DNA of 64,000 nt from Sphagnum magellanicum (lineage: Eukaryota > Streptophyta > Sphagnopsida > Sphagnales > Sphagnaceae): assembly GCA_021904315.1 (NCBI GenBank), contig CM038921.1, forward strand, positions 7,780,146 to 7,844,145, in the 5' to 3' direction. A program made the position numbers and the translations under genes. Positions 10,963 to 23,137 of this stretch are shown one piece after another; within the stretch, counting starts at the first letter, position 1, and each line of letters begins with the position of its first letter. The notes under the pieces are model-generated. The model worked only from the letters and a program-made list of their open reading frames with translations. It was not told the DNA's origin and did not search any database.

Positions 10963-12993
10963 GGTGCTTGGTTCGTAGTAGGCTGCTTTTTAGCAGGTGA
11001 CATGGCTGATCCTGAATATGCAAAATATTCTTCTGTACACCATCTGATATCAGCTGAACTGTGGAATCAATGGATGAATGTCATCAATTGATGTGCAGAT
11101 GCACACGATTCTTTCATGCTAACCATGTAGTCGGTGTTACTGCAATTATGTAAATTGGACATAGCATCCCTGCAAGTGTCAATTGTTGGTTCTCTATGCG
11201 ATCTTAGGACATGTATCTCCAAGTGTGAACACCCTGACCTTTCAGAAATCTCACTCACGAAGGGCATTTCCATCAGTAGGCTATCAAGAGCTTGCTCCAA
11301 TTTCCCTAATTTTTGGTTCTAATTTTGTAGAATTTTCTTTGACAAAATTGTTCAATATTCAATAACTCTTGCACCTTAGGTCTGAATCAGTGTTGGGTGG
11401 CTCTTAAAATGAGGGACAGATGTCTGTTGGTTATCAACCTGAGTAGAGACTTACTTGGCCACCAGTTCTCAAAATATTAAAAAAGACTGGTATTGGTATA
11501 TAACTGTGGGTTTCAAAAATATGAAAAAGTCAAAGAGTCTCCCAGCAAATTATCAGCTTGTTGCTTTTTCTTTCATGAAAACTGTCAATTCTTTAAGGGT
11601 TTTGAGGTAACCAAAGCTGACAATTCTTTGATTTTGAAATTTATTCTAAGAACCAGAACTGGTGGTTCTTGGTTTGTGGAGTATTTAAAGAACCAGAATG
11701 GACGATTCCTTAAAAATTTAAAGAACTACCTAACACTGGACTAAACATCACAAAATCACTTCCGTGCGCCTCTACTCATTGAGGGCTTTTCATTGGTATC
11801 AAGAGTGGTGTTGGATGCTGTGATTTGGGATTACCTTCTTTAATATATGTCACAATGTATGTTGTCACAGCTTGTAATTCTCAATTTTGTTTTCCAAGGG
11901 CTTTCTTCATTCACAATCAAAAAAACTAAAATCAAATTGTCCCATGATTTCATTTATCATGAGATATATATACCCTCAAACATGTTCCAAAGATTTTGAT
12001 TTGACTGCCATGTTTATCAAGAATGAGTTGAATTTACATTCCATCTGGGGTGAGCTATAACATGCGAATAGGATTCTTTTTGTTTTTCTTTCTTTCCTTC
12101 TATTATTTCCAGAGATGGTTCTTATAATATAACTAGGTGCATGACCATTGGAGAATAAAACAAATCACATACACATAAAACATTGATTAATGCAAAAAAA
12201 ATCTTGACAAGTTGCACAACCAACAGCCATCACATCACAAAGAAACATCATGTGCTGAAAAACATTTTTCCTCACGTCCATTAAATTAATGAAAATTACA
12301 AAACATTGACTAGGACATGAACCTTATTGGGTCCTTTTTTCCTGTACCATAAGTACATACCAGTGCTGGCCTGGTATTGACTTTTGAACTTCCCAGCCTG
12401 GTCCTTGTATTCAGGTACTCTTCAAAAATTTCATACCAGCCTAGTCCTGGTATTGGGTCCTTTATATGTTTACCACCATGTGGCTCATTTGGGAATTTGT
12501 GTCTTCAATCTTTTTATCAGAGAATAATTCCATAATCACAGCCAACTCAAAGCAACAAACTCAACCCAACTTGAGGCAATTAATTCATCCGAGTGGAACT
12601 CAGATGATACAAAAGTTGAATGTCCAAAGTGCTTATCTGACACAGTTCCTGTGCAAGTGGTTGTGGAGTTAACTACTTTGTACAGGCAAGATAATATACT
12701 CTTCACTTATGTACCTCAAGGTCTAATTAAAAGACCCGCCATGTACATAAAACTGTCAGCTATATACATCATGGAGGCCTGGATCAGCTATCCCCAAATG
12801 CCATTACAGTATGGACTGGTATACACATTTGAAGTTCAAAACTTGAGATGTAGGAACAATGGAATTGAATCTCTGAACTAAAAAGACTAGCATAACCTGA
12901 TCACTATTTCCAATTTTGGATTGGTCGTAAATTAGTGTACAAGGGAGTTCATCACAAAAGAGGTTAGAACATGAGTTCAAAACACTTCAGATC
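10963..12993. other. Convergent intergenic region between dapF and the CRSH-TPR gene
   Basis: Holds the 3' flanks of two genes that point at each other. No gene is recognised. A CCAG/CTGG-rich stretch at 12355-12460 repeats CCTGGTATTG-like words. 11600-11720 has several short inverted words built on GGTTCTT/AAGAACC. The region becomes AT-rich in the middle. Confidence 0.5.
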
Positions 12994-15900
12994 TTACTCA
13001 AATGAACTGGGCTTTGCCCTCCACACATCCTTTTTTGGTCTAGAGCTTTTGTGCCTGACCTTGGATTTAGCCACACCTGAATCATCACCATTTTGCGGTG
13101 CAGAAGTTTTCAGCTTCAGCTCAAAATGAGAAGCACTCTTGCGAGATTCAAACAATTTTCGTTTGAGACGGCTTCTTTGTTTGTCACCAATTGCTGCTAG
13201 TTGGAAATACTCAGCTGCAATTTGTCCATTTCCCATACCCTCCTCAACTAGTGCCGCTTCCTGTTGAAAATCCCACAAATGGGAAAACAGGAACAAAGTT
13301 AAAAGAGTGGATAATGCCCTTTTAGCCCAGTTTGAGAGCAGTTATATGGATAGCCAACATTCATACATCCATGGAGGGCATTCATATTTGGCTGAACTGT
13401 GGCAACTTTCATCTTTCAAAGTCCTATGACTATTTAGATTGCATACAACTAGCCATGTTACCAGGATGGTTAGTGGAGATTACAACCATCAGAACAGCTG
13501 AATTCTCAGGCTCCACAGAGAGGGCAAGCAGTAGAAGCCTCTGTGCAGCCTTAAGATTTCCTCCTACCCGCTCCATGTGTGCATATGCCTACATCTCTCC
13601 CACAGCAATAAGTCAGCTATAAGAACTTCCAATACAAACAAGAAATAATCTCACAAGAAAGTTGGGTGCACTGAGAAACATACGAAGGCAGGGACAGTGT
13701 TGGAGGATCCAAGCACACATAAAATCTGTCAGATATTCAGAAGTACCTGAAGGCAAGGAACACTGTGAGGATTTGCACTGATCCCCCTCTCGAAGAGGTT
13801 ACGTGCCCCTGTGAAATTACATGCTTCTTGCTCCAATATCCCCCATGCCTAATAGATTCACACCACATTACATCATACCGTCACTCAAATGTCTGTTCAT
13901 AGATATTATAGTTGTCTTCAGAAAAATGTTCACACCTGCCATCTATACAAAGGGGTCTAATGTTAAGCCACTCAAACAAAAACAATGAAGGACAGTGAAG
14001 GAGATAGAAGGAACAGCAGTGAGAGTTACCTGCCATGCATGCACACTGTCAGGCTTCACTTCTATGCAGCGTTGGTACAGCTTCCTAGCCCGGTGCCTGG
14101 ACTCATCTGTCCCTAACAAAGCCTCCTGATGTGCCCAAGCCTGTAATAGCAACAGACCACAAAGTTCTGAAATGCTACAAAGTTGCTTCAATGGGGGACA
14201 AAAGCTTTTTTAATCTTGAACTGCTGGCAATCACATGGAGCATGCATTCGAATTGCTGAAATCTCTTTGAATAAATGCACTCCCCACAGGACTGAAGCAT
14301 GGGGTACTGCCCATTGCTTGCGGTACATGCTAGGTATGACTTTGGTTGGAAAAGCCCAACAAGTACTGCCTAAGAATAGTGCTGTGATGAAAAGTTGAAA
14401 AGACATACAGGGAGGTGCCCACACTTTTCCTACACTTAAAACTCACTACTATGAATTGTGGATGGAATCTACAGACCTGTAAGGAGTGCATATTTTCTGG
14501 ATCCACTTTGAGAGCCTGCTTAAACAGTGAGCGCATCTTCTGCACTTTTTGCTGACTAGCCTCAAATAATGCCCATGCCTGCAATTCACATACCAAATCC
14601 CATCTGAAACTCAACCCATTGAGGAGCTGTAGAGGAGAAACCCCAATTTTTTTGAGGTTAAAGCTGAAATTCCAAGAGTTATGAAATTTGATTGAATGCC
14701 TGAATCACCACTATGTTTTCAAATAAAAATTGGTTGTAGGAACAGAATGGTTGTACTCACTTGCCAGCACTTGATATCTGTTGGAGCTACGTCAACAGCA
14801 AGGCGGAAATGGTGGCGGGCTGCTGCGTAGTTATGCACACGTGCCTCCAGCAGTGCTCGAGTTTGATGCACCACTGCATTCCCAGGCTGAACAAGAGCTG
14901 CTCTCTCCAACAATGACCGTGCTTTACTCCAGTTCCCTAACTGTTGCTCTAACATTGCCCATGCATGAAGCCCATACACACTTGCTCCAATCAACTCTGA
15001 AGCTCCACTCTTCTCTTCCTGGTAATATATAAGAGCACTGTCAGATTTGTCACATGGTTGTGCTACTTCCTCTATAGCAGTGATATAAACTGCTTTAGGT
15101 CCAAACTATCACAAGAAGTAATTGATCATTGTGGCAAGCAAAGTAAAGGCACTACTGTGCAGAGAAAACTCCACAGCAACACTTTGAATGTAACTGTTTC
15201 TGGTCAGTTCCATCAAATCCCAAACTAACACCACAAGAATGAGTATGGTCATAACCTTATGAGTGTCACTCACAAAGTGTCAGGTCATTATCACCTTTAA
15301 TATGAATAGCAGTGACAAGCTGCCATGACTCCACAGACCTTCATCAGCTCCTGATGGTGGGTGTAGACAAGTACATAACAATCTGCCCCAAATTTTGGGC
15401 AAATCATTATATGAACATCTGCATCATGAGTTTCTGTCACAACTCCTGAAGCAAGGGAATGGGTTTAGGGTTTAGGTCTGGTGGGAATCTCCAGATTTGG
15501 CAGGTTCGGGGGGTGGGGGCATCCACCAGAATAGTGGGAAGTCTGCTAGAATGGTGGGCCAGTGTCTCAATATTTTACATAAAAACCCCAACTATTTGAG
15601 TGGGAGGTAGTACAAATAAAGGGTGAATGAGAGATCATGGAAACGTACCCTAAGCATGACTGAGTTTCTGTTTACTATTACCCTATAGGGTTACTACCTT
15701 CTTAGGGAAGTAATCACTATCTAACTGCTCTACTGAGGGAAAAACTGTAATCCAACCCTTCCAATGTCTTACCCCTAGATACCCACATGGTTTTTGGTGA
15801 CTGGTTGGCCTGGGAACCCCTGCTATAGCTGGGCTGGGTTATGGTTGGTAGCATCTAGCATGGTCTAGTGCAGAATTGAACCACAATGACTTGCAAAGGT

Positions 15901-18900
15901 AACCATGAGTTGCAACCCCCTCGGAACATTGGGTGGACACTTGTAATACTCATACAACTACATGGGGAGCTGCAAATGTCCCAGATATAAATAATCAGTT
16001 CAAGAGCAATGCAATTAAATGACAACACCAGTGAATAATGATGGGGGGTGGGCCCCTCACCTTGCAAGCAACACGAATGGATTCCAGAAAAAGGTGGCGT
16101 GCTCTGGATGCATGACGGCTCTGTGCTTCTAAAGAACCCCATGCCTGCAAAGCTCTGACATATGCCAATCCCATATCTCCAACCTTCTTGAATGCTCTAA
16201 CTGCTTTTGAATAGTAGACCCCAGCTGCAATTGAGTCCCCTGCACACATGTCCCACTATTTCAGACCTTGATGCATATCATACATGACCACAGCATCAGG
16301 GTGGGTGAACAGTGTTTTCATATCTGCAGTAAAGTTTTGGGCAGCAGGTGAATTCAACTAGTATGTAGAACTTGACTAAAACCTAAAGCTAGCAAAATAT
16401 CCTACATTTGGGGTGATGGCCAGAAAGAAAACATTGGTGATATTTCCATACCTCCTTTTCTCTCCAACTGAGCGAAATGAACAAAAATGTGGGCGTTATT
16501 GGGATGTTTCCTTGAAAGCTGTCAAATCACCAGATACAATTGTTTGGTGAAATGTTCACTAGAGTCAAATTCAGACCCTTCCAAATCTCAATTAGCTTAA
16601 TACCACAATGATGTGAAGAAGAGGTTCAATCAGGCTTTGGGCACTAACCATAGTCAGGGAGCTGCGTGCAGCTGCTCTGTCTCCAGAGATGATTTGCCTC
16701 CTGATTTCTGTCAGCTCACTGTCAATGCTAGATTCGATACTATCTGTTTCCAGGAGTGTCAACATGGTCTCCACTTTCTCCTCCTCATTCCTACAGACGG
16801 TTGTTGACTGACCAGACCTTTGCAACAAAACCAAGTCCTTGTCATCATGTTGAAAGGTGTCATTTGTCTTTGGTTTTGCCCAAGCAAGAAGATGTGCAGG
16901 TTTTTCAGGTTTTGCAAGTCCAGTGATGCTACTATTTGTTAGCTTGTTTCTCACATCGCTGCCACTCTGGGTAACACTTGTACTTGTGGAGCTTTTGTCA
17001 GAGCCCTTAATCCTCTCTATCCACATCAGTTTTTCAGGCTCTTCCACCAACAGCTTGTCCCCCACAGGAGAATCCAGACTTTCTGATACAGCAGAACTGT
17101 TGACAGATTTCTTGGCTGACTTATGGAGAGTTATGTCATCATCCATCATCATCCTCTCAATGTTCTCAGTAGTAGGTTGCTCAACAAAGACAGGCCCATT
17201 TGTAAGACTGCTGGGTGGTCTCAAATCAGCAGATGTCTGAAGGAAGGGATATTGTGATGATGAAGAGTTTATGTTATCTTTGTATGTTGATGAAGATGAG
17301 CCATCTGGAAATGTAGCATAGGTCTCCTTGACTGTACCTTCTGTGATGTCAGCCGAGTCAGTTAAAAGCTTCTGGTCAAGCTGAGTACTAAACTGCTTAT
17401 CAACCCCTGCCAAATTCTCAAAGATTTTCACCTGCAGACAAAAAAATTTACTGCATTCAAATCCAGTGACTCTCTATGGTGGCAGTCAAGCACAAGAATA
17501 TAGTAGCATTTTTCTATTCAGAAAGCACTGGAAAAACAGAACAAGAGTACCCATTTTATGGTATAGTGTAGCCAGGAGTCATCATCCCATACAAGAAGAT
17601 GCTGCGGAGTCCTGAGTGGACTGGGTGAACATGAGTGTTCCATGTCTCCATATTGGTCAAAGTTAACAACAGAAAACATCCTTCAATGTACACTGGGCTT
17701 CCAATAGGCACATATGATCTCAGGGAATTCTGAAGTTCTCTTTCGAATTATAAGTGGTGGTCCTACAGAAGGTATTGCTATTGGCTTCTGCTGGAGACTT
17801 AGTTGTTCCCATCATTCTCAGAATAAATATGCCATGAACTCCCAATGCCAAATTATGCACAACAATAGAAGAACAACCGCAGGCTGAGATGAGGAGAGGA
17901 TTGAGTACCTGTCGACAGAAATTTTGAAATTCCTCAGCAGAGACAGAACCATCCAAATTGGAATCGACAATCCGCATCAGATCATGTGAGTCATTTGAGT
18001 CAGCTCCCAACTCCCTGATGACTTGTTGGAGCTCATCCATGCTGATCACACCATCCTGATTCTTGTCAAAATGGGTAAAAATGTGGTCACTATTGCTGTA
18101 TATGCGATCTTCTCTGTCAATAACCTCCACTGCATTTCCTGCTAGGTCTGAAAATCTTGATACAGCCACATCAGCTGCTGCCAACATGATTGCTTTTAGA
18201 TATCCAGCCTGCACAGAACAATAGCAGTGTAAAAGGATGGGAATCTTCTTGTTCATTCCAATACAAGACATCTGACAAAAAGAGCAGCGCAGATATCAAG
18301 GTTTGTTAATTGCCAGAAAGGTCACATGAGACACACTAGAAAACCATGAGAGAAAGCCCATTTGACAGGTTAAGGACATGTAATATACCTGTTCAGGATC
18401 AGTCAGTCCTCCTTTGTATAGAGAATGAGAGGCAAGGCCACCCTCTGCCATAGCATGCATAGCTGCTGTCCGTATCTGGATTTCCATGTGTGGAGACCAA
18501 TTTGCATTATCACCTAGGAATACAGTAAAGTGTAAACTCTCATACCCATTTTCTTTAGGTGCTGCAATATAATCCTTAAGCCTACCTTTAAGTTCCTTCC
18601 ACAAACTAGTCGCAATCTCCATCGCCCGATAGCAAGCCTGCACTCCTCTCTCTTTCTCTTCTAAAAGACTACCCCCATCCTTGGGTGTCAAAACCACGCG
18701 TAACCCTAAGATATCATAAACCTCCTCTGGTTGCCGCCCATCTTTCAGGAGCTTTTTCATGGTGCTATATCGGCTTTTACACCGCCCTGTGATTGTCACC
18801 AGCTTGATTAAGGCTTGTAACTCTGGGTCAGCTTCTAAGGATGCTAGAAAAAGTTGTTGAGAATCAGCTACTAGCTTATCACCATCAGCCCAATGCCGCT

Positions 18901-20610
18901 TCAACCAGCTCTCAATATATGAATAAGAGTCTGGAAAAAGGACCCAAAATCCAAGGTCTTCAAGTTCGAGGCCCATAGTGCCTGTTCCCATGACATGAGC
19001 AAGCGGGGCATAAATCTGCATTGTCTCAAGAGCAAGAATTTGTTGACGGTAGCGAGGAAGGGTTTGGACATGGCGCATTACATCTAAGCGGGCAGAAACC
19101 ACAACGACCACAGCTCGCACATCATGAAAGGCAAGACAAAACTGACGGACCACATTTGCAGAATCATCGTCAAGAGTATCCATTCTAGAAGGCATGTGCT
19201 TTACACGGGCACAATCATGTAGGAGCCGTCCCACCCCATTGCCCAACTCTCTTTCCACAGCACTTATTCTTAAGTAGCCAGCCTCTAAAGCCTCCTGAAG
19301 CAGCCCTGCTGCTATGACCTCAGCATCCATCTGTCACTCCAGCACAGCACAAATGGTTGGACACAGGAAACTCTTTTTCTTCTTCCACCCTATGCCAAGA
19401 GTAAAACCTTCAAGGAAGTGATCCTCCAAAGGGAATCCAGACATCCCATTACAAAATTGCCTCACTGCCTGTATCACCCAGCATTAAAGGATGCAAGAAA
19501 GAAAGAACGCACCCGGAGGTCAGCAAGAACATAAGCAACAGATAGCGCCCGTACAAGAGGATTTCGGCCATCCTCAGCTAAGGCTGCATGCTGCAGTGTA
19601 TTGACTGTGAGCTTCAAAGCTGCCAACAAAAGTGGGGAGCCACTGCTTTGAGTGAAGTCCAAAGGTAGACGCCTAGCCAATCCATCCCATGCAGCCACTA
19701 GCTCAGCCACCCGTTGGCCACCTGGAGAATTCACAAGAGGTCTTGGCATCTGCAATCCCATACTCATCCATCCATCTGCATCCACTTCAGAAGGCTTGTT
19801 GTGTTCATCAGTTGACTGCTCCTCTACTTGAACATCAATTGCCTCTGCTGGTATATCATTCAGGGCCAAACTCATTTCTGCACACCAAACATCTCCATTA
19901 TGCTAAGGAGATCAGAATCAGGTTTTATGGACAAAAAACCATATTCGGTCAACCTTCACCAAATCATCAGAGACTTATGGCTCAACAAAAAAACACAGCC
20001 CATGATCAAAAGACATGTTATGTGATCTTTCAGGTGCTCAGTGGAGAACTGAGAGGCATGTGTAAGTACCTGTCTCAGATGCTAAATGTGACGCAATTTC
20101 TACAAGGGATGCTGCGTGGGCACGGGTAGGAGGAGCACCCCCCTCCTCCTGCCGGGTTTGTAATAACCTCCCTTCCTCATCTTTCAGAACTTCATTCCCT
20201 TGCCATTTGCTACTCAGTTTCAACTGCAAACTTCCCTCTTTTGTGCGCTTACTTACTCCCAGTTGTTCCTCCAACTCCACAAATCCATTATTTGTGATCA
20301 CTTCTACTTGTTGTTGTCTATGTTCAACTCTGGTTTTTGGTCGCCGGTCGCAAACCTTTCCCCCTCTTCCCCCCTTTACCTGTAGCCTATTCTGTATCTC
20401 ATGACACTCATGCTCTAAACAGTCTTGTACCCGGGCCTGCACTCTTAATAGTGCTGGTCTTCTGACTAAGCTCACATCATTCCTACTACATTGCTTCTGG
20501 AGGTTACAGCCACCCTGGCCTTTCCCCCTTTTCAAGTCCCTAGCTTTGCCTGAACTTTCTAGGGCTGCAGACTGTACCAGACCCGCATAGTTGTCACCTG
20601 CTGGTGCCAT
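12994..20610 (-). CDS. CRSH: Ca2+-dependent RelA/SpoT homologue (CRSH) fused to HAT/TPR repeats
   Basis: Plastid (p)ppGpp synthetase. Exons on the minus strand: 20610-20070, 19877-19513, 19330-18389, 18208-17909, 17431-16649, 16467-16452, 16239-16061, 15018-14761, 14578-14477, 14140-14030, 13848-13747, 13588-13487, 13260-12994; all joins keep frame, giving about 1355 residues. Residues 1-300 are a basic, low-complexity plastid-type N-terminus. 303-616 form a degenerate hydrolase region and the synthetase, with GRCKSRYSTMKK (484), VYDILGLRVVL, DYIAAPKENGYESLH (555) and EIQIRTAAMHAMAE. Two canonical EF hands follow: DKNQDGVISMDE (664) and DSNLDGSVSAEE (698). In seed plants CRSH ends soon after. 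Here a Ser-rich linker (717-977) leads into about seven HAT/TPR repeats with W-Q-A-W-A motifs as in HCF107/Mbb1, then a basic tail with RPKK. ATG 20610 has a strong context; the frame is open upstream to an acceptor at 20698, so an extra 5' exon is possible. Confidence 0.8.
16452..16467 (-). other. Proposed 16-nt microexon of CRSH-TPR
   Basis: The preceding exon ends in phase 0 (donor GTTAGT at 16648) and the following one must start in phase 1 (acceptor at 16240). Between them lies a strong acceptor (pyrimidine-rich tract ending GCTCAG), then 16 bases, then GTATGG. Inserting them adds LERKG and restores frame into GDSIAAGVYYSKAV, giving a normal helix-turn of the repeat. It is the best explanation found for the phase difference; a weak GTGCCC donor at 16645 is the alternative. 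Confidence 0.6.
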
Positions 20611-20611
20611 G

Positions 20612-20659
20612 TTACATGCACACCTCACTGACAAAATTTCTGGAGAATTGATTGCACAT
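20612..20659 (-). promoter_or_regulatory. 15-codon uORF ending in ATGTAA one base before the CRSH start
   Basis: In the exon upstream of ATG 20610 an out-of-frame ATG at 20659 opens a 15-codon frame (MCNQFSRNFVSEVCM). Its last sense codon and stop are ATG TAA, followed by a single C and then the main ATG. This matters only if translation starts at 20610 and not in an unseen upstream exon. ATGTAA minimal uORFs are known to stall ribosomes in a boron-dependent way in Arabidopsis NIP5;1; any such control here is inference. Confidence 0.5.
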
Positions 20660-20819
20660 GGCAAATCACTATTCTGTACTCCCCGCTCCAGTCTCAGCTG
20701 CAAAAATACACAAAAAAGCTCAGGGCAATCAGTGGGTACCCAACAGACCAAAATGTTGCACAATACCAATTGAACTACCTCCTCTCCTGCTGAAGGTGGT
20801 GGGAGGAGAAAATTCAGAT

Positions 20820-20985
20820 TTCTGTTGAGCTACATCTGAGTTAATGTTTACTGATACTGTGCATGTTGTGAGCTGCAAACTGGCAGTGCCTTGATGATTC
20901 CAAGTGGAAACAAATCTGAAAAAAATTAGGGTTTCTGTTGAGCTAATTCTGAGTTGATGTTACCCATACTGAGCATGTTGTGCCC
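20820..20985 (-). repeat. Local duplication upstream of the CRSH coding region
   Basis: About 55 bases at 20820-20876 (TTTCTGTTGAGCTA, then CTGAGTT, ACTG, GCATGTTGTG) recur at 20931-20985, 110 bases away, in the same orientation, with roughly 80 percent identity by eye. The duplication lies in the 5' leader or first intron of the CRSH-TPR gene. Confidence 0.7.
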
Positions 20986-21949
20986 ATCTCAATTTCTGTC
21001 CAACAAACAGTCTCTTCATAAATTAGTTAAGAATATGGGCTGTTTCCGACACTGGCATGTTTTGCACCATCCATCCTTCAGTAAAGAAAAATAGGGTGAG
21101 AAGAAAAAAAAAGTTGGTCACCCACCTGGGAGGACAGAGTGGCTGAAACAGTAGCAGTAGTACTGAGGGGGGGGAGGAGCTTAAGCAGACCCATGCTGCA
21201 TGCACATACTGCCATCCCCCCTCTCCTCCCTCTCCAATTGTGAATCTCCCCAATACTGGATCAGTAATGCAATCCTCACTTTGAGAAACTCTTCAAATTT
21301 CGCAGTAACCCTCACGAAAGAATACACAGATCTATTTACCCACTTGTACAGTAGTCAGAATCAACACACTGGAGAAGCAAGTGAAAGTGGCCATAGCAGA
21401 AGTGGAGTTGTCAGCTCAAAAACCACCAGGGCACCCCCATATGTGCCAATACACTTGCCACCAAGAAGAAGAGATGAAACGAAGAAGGGGGAAAAAAAAA
21501 ACCCCCAAACACAGCTCAAATGCTAAAGAAACAAAACAACAAATGAAGAGCTATGGAAGGTCAGAGTGCAAGGAAGAGGAGGTTCCAACAGAACCTCCAG
21601 CTTCTTCCATCTCCAACACAAACAGACAACACCATGCAATTCTCAACTTCTTCTTCTTCTTCAAAAACCCACCCAAAAAAATTTGCAGCAGAAAAAACGA
21701 CAAGCAGCACAGAAAAAAAGAAGGAAAAAGAAGAAATTTTTTTCACAACAATATGAATGGAAAAAAAGAAGAAAAGCAACAACAATGGAGATAAGCAAAG
21801 GCAAATGCAGCCTCTACCATTGGGCTATTGGGATGTAGGTATATCAGCAGCAGGAGGAGGAAGAAGGGTAGGATGCGGAGAATCCAAGCTTATCCTGCAA
21901 CAGACGAACGAACGTGCACTAAATCCTTTCTTCTTCCCAACCAACACAC
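20986..21949 (-). other. Likely 5' leader, first intron or promoter of CRSH-TPR
   Basis: Contains purine-rich low-complexity tracts on the plus strand (21470-21800), which make long pyrimidine tracts on the gene strand. A minus-strand frame ending near 21825 has a Ser/Arg-rich composition that could be part of a transit peptide exon, but it cannot be joined to the known exons with confidence. The transcription start is not located. Confidence 0.35.
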
Positions 21950-22850
21950 GCACCATCACCATCATCGTGGTCATGGTCATGAGTCTCCTCATCATCATCG
22001 TCATGGTGTTGAACATCTATCATCATAATCATCAAATCATGGTCATGATCATTAGCATCTAACGTCGTCGTCGTCGTCGTCATCATCATCATCATCATCA
22101 GCATGATGGTATTGATCATGACCCTCATGGTCATGATCAAGAGCATCTATCATCATCATGGTCATGATCATGAAAATCCATCATCAACATTCAAAACATG
22201 GGTCATAATCATCAACATGACCATTATCAAGAACATTTGTCATTATAATCATGGTGATGGTGATGAACATCTATTAAAATAAAAATGGTCATGATAAAAA
22301 ACATTTGTCATTGCCACCATGGTCATGGTGATGAACATCTATCAACATCAACAAATCATGGCCATGATCAGGAGAATCTATCATCATCAACCATGGCCAT
22401 GACCAGGAGCATTGTATGACCTTGATCAAGAGCATTTGTCATCATCATTATGGTCATGGTGATGAACATCTATCAACATCATCAAACCATGGTCATGATC
22501 AAGAGAATCTATCATCATCAACATGGTCATGATCATAAGCATTTTATCATCATGATCAAGAGCATTTGTTATCATCATCATGGTCATGGTGATGAACATC
22601 TATCCAAATCATCAACAACATGTTCATGATCAGAGGTATTTTACCATCATCATCAAGAGCATTTGTCATCATCATTATGGTCATGGTCATGAACATCTAT
22701 CAACTTCATCAAATCATGGTCATGATCTGAAACATCTATCATTATCAACTTGATGGTCATAATCATGAACATTCTATTATCATCATGCTCATGATCATGA
22801 ATATCTATCAATATCTATCATCATCATCATGTGATGGTCATGAACACATT
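21950..22850. repeat. CAT/ATC-rich minisatellite, about 900 bp
   Basis: The array is built from degenerate CATCATCAT and CATGGTCATGATCA words. The longer word GATGAACATCTATC recurs at about 22330, 22462, 22590 and 22687, and AGCATTTGTCATCATCA alternates with it, giving a higher-order period near 130 bases in the middle of the array. It is rich in self-complementary CATGATCATG. Runs of His, Met or Asp codons appear in all frames, which explains the chance open frames; no protein is supported. Confidence 0.85.
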
Positions 22851-23137
22851 TCATTGTTATTTGGCCTCGTCAAAGAATATCATTCATTGGTTGTGTATAC
22901 CTAGTGTCCTCAAAGTAGGTTTTTGCAAAATGGACGTAACTCTCCAATATTGGATTACAAGTGGAAATGAGTTTTGCTCCCATGGATTGGAGATCCTAGA
23001 GATATACTTTAGGGATGTGGCAGCCCAGCTGCCAAGCCTTCAATTGAGGAACTACATACCCCTCTTGGAAGTTGGGGGAGGCATAGCTTTTTCTCATTAC
23101 CCTAGTACCTTGGCAGCTTCCAACTAATTATGTTGTA
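22851..23137. other. Unassigned stretch between minisatellite and MITE-like copy 2
   Basis: A plus-strand open frame to 23127 (up to 98 codons, its N-terminus lying in the minisatellite) has more balanced composition than its surroundings but shows no domain or motif that I recognise. It could be a captured gene fragment or chance. Confidence 0.3.

Noticed and set aside
12994..20610. Two separate genes, CRSH and a TPR protein, back to back
   Set aside because: The linker exon opens with sequence continuing the EF-hand exon and stays open for 783 bases into repeat exons; no stop, leader-like region or plausible start precedes the repeats. Transcript data could still overturn this.
21200..22146. 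Possible Lys/Ser-rich and His/Met-rich proteins on both strands
   Set aside because: Purine tracts and the CAT minisatellite produce such frames by composition alone.
22831..23127. A 98-codon frame after the minisatellite
   Set aside because: No recognisable domain, no splice context, and its start lies inside the repeat; kept only as an unassigned stretch.
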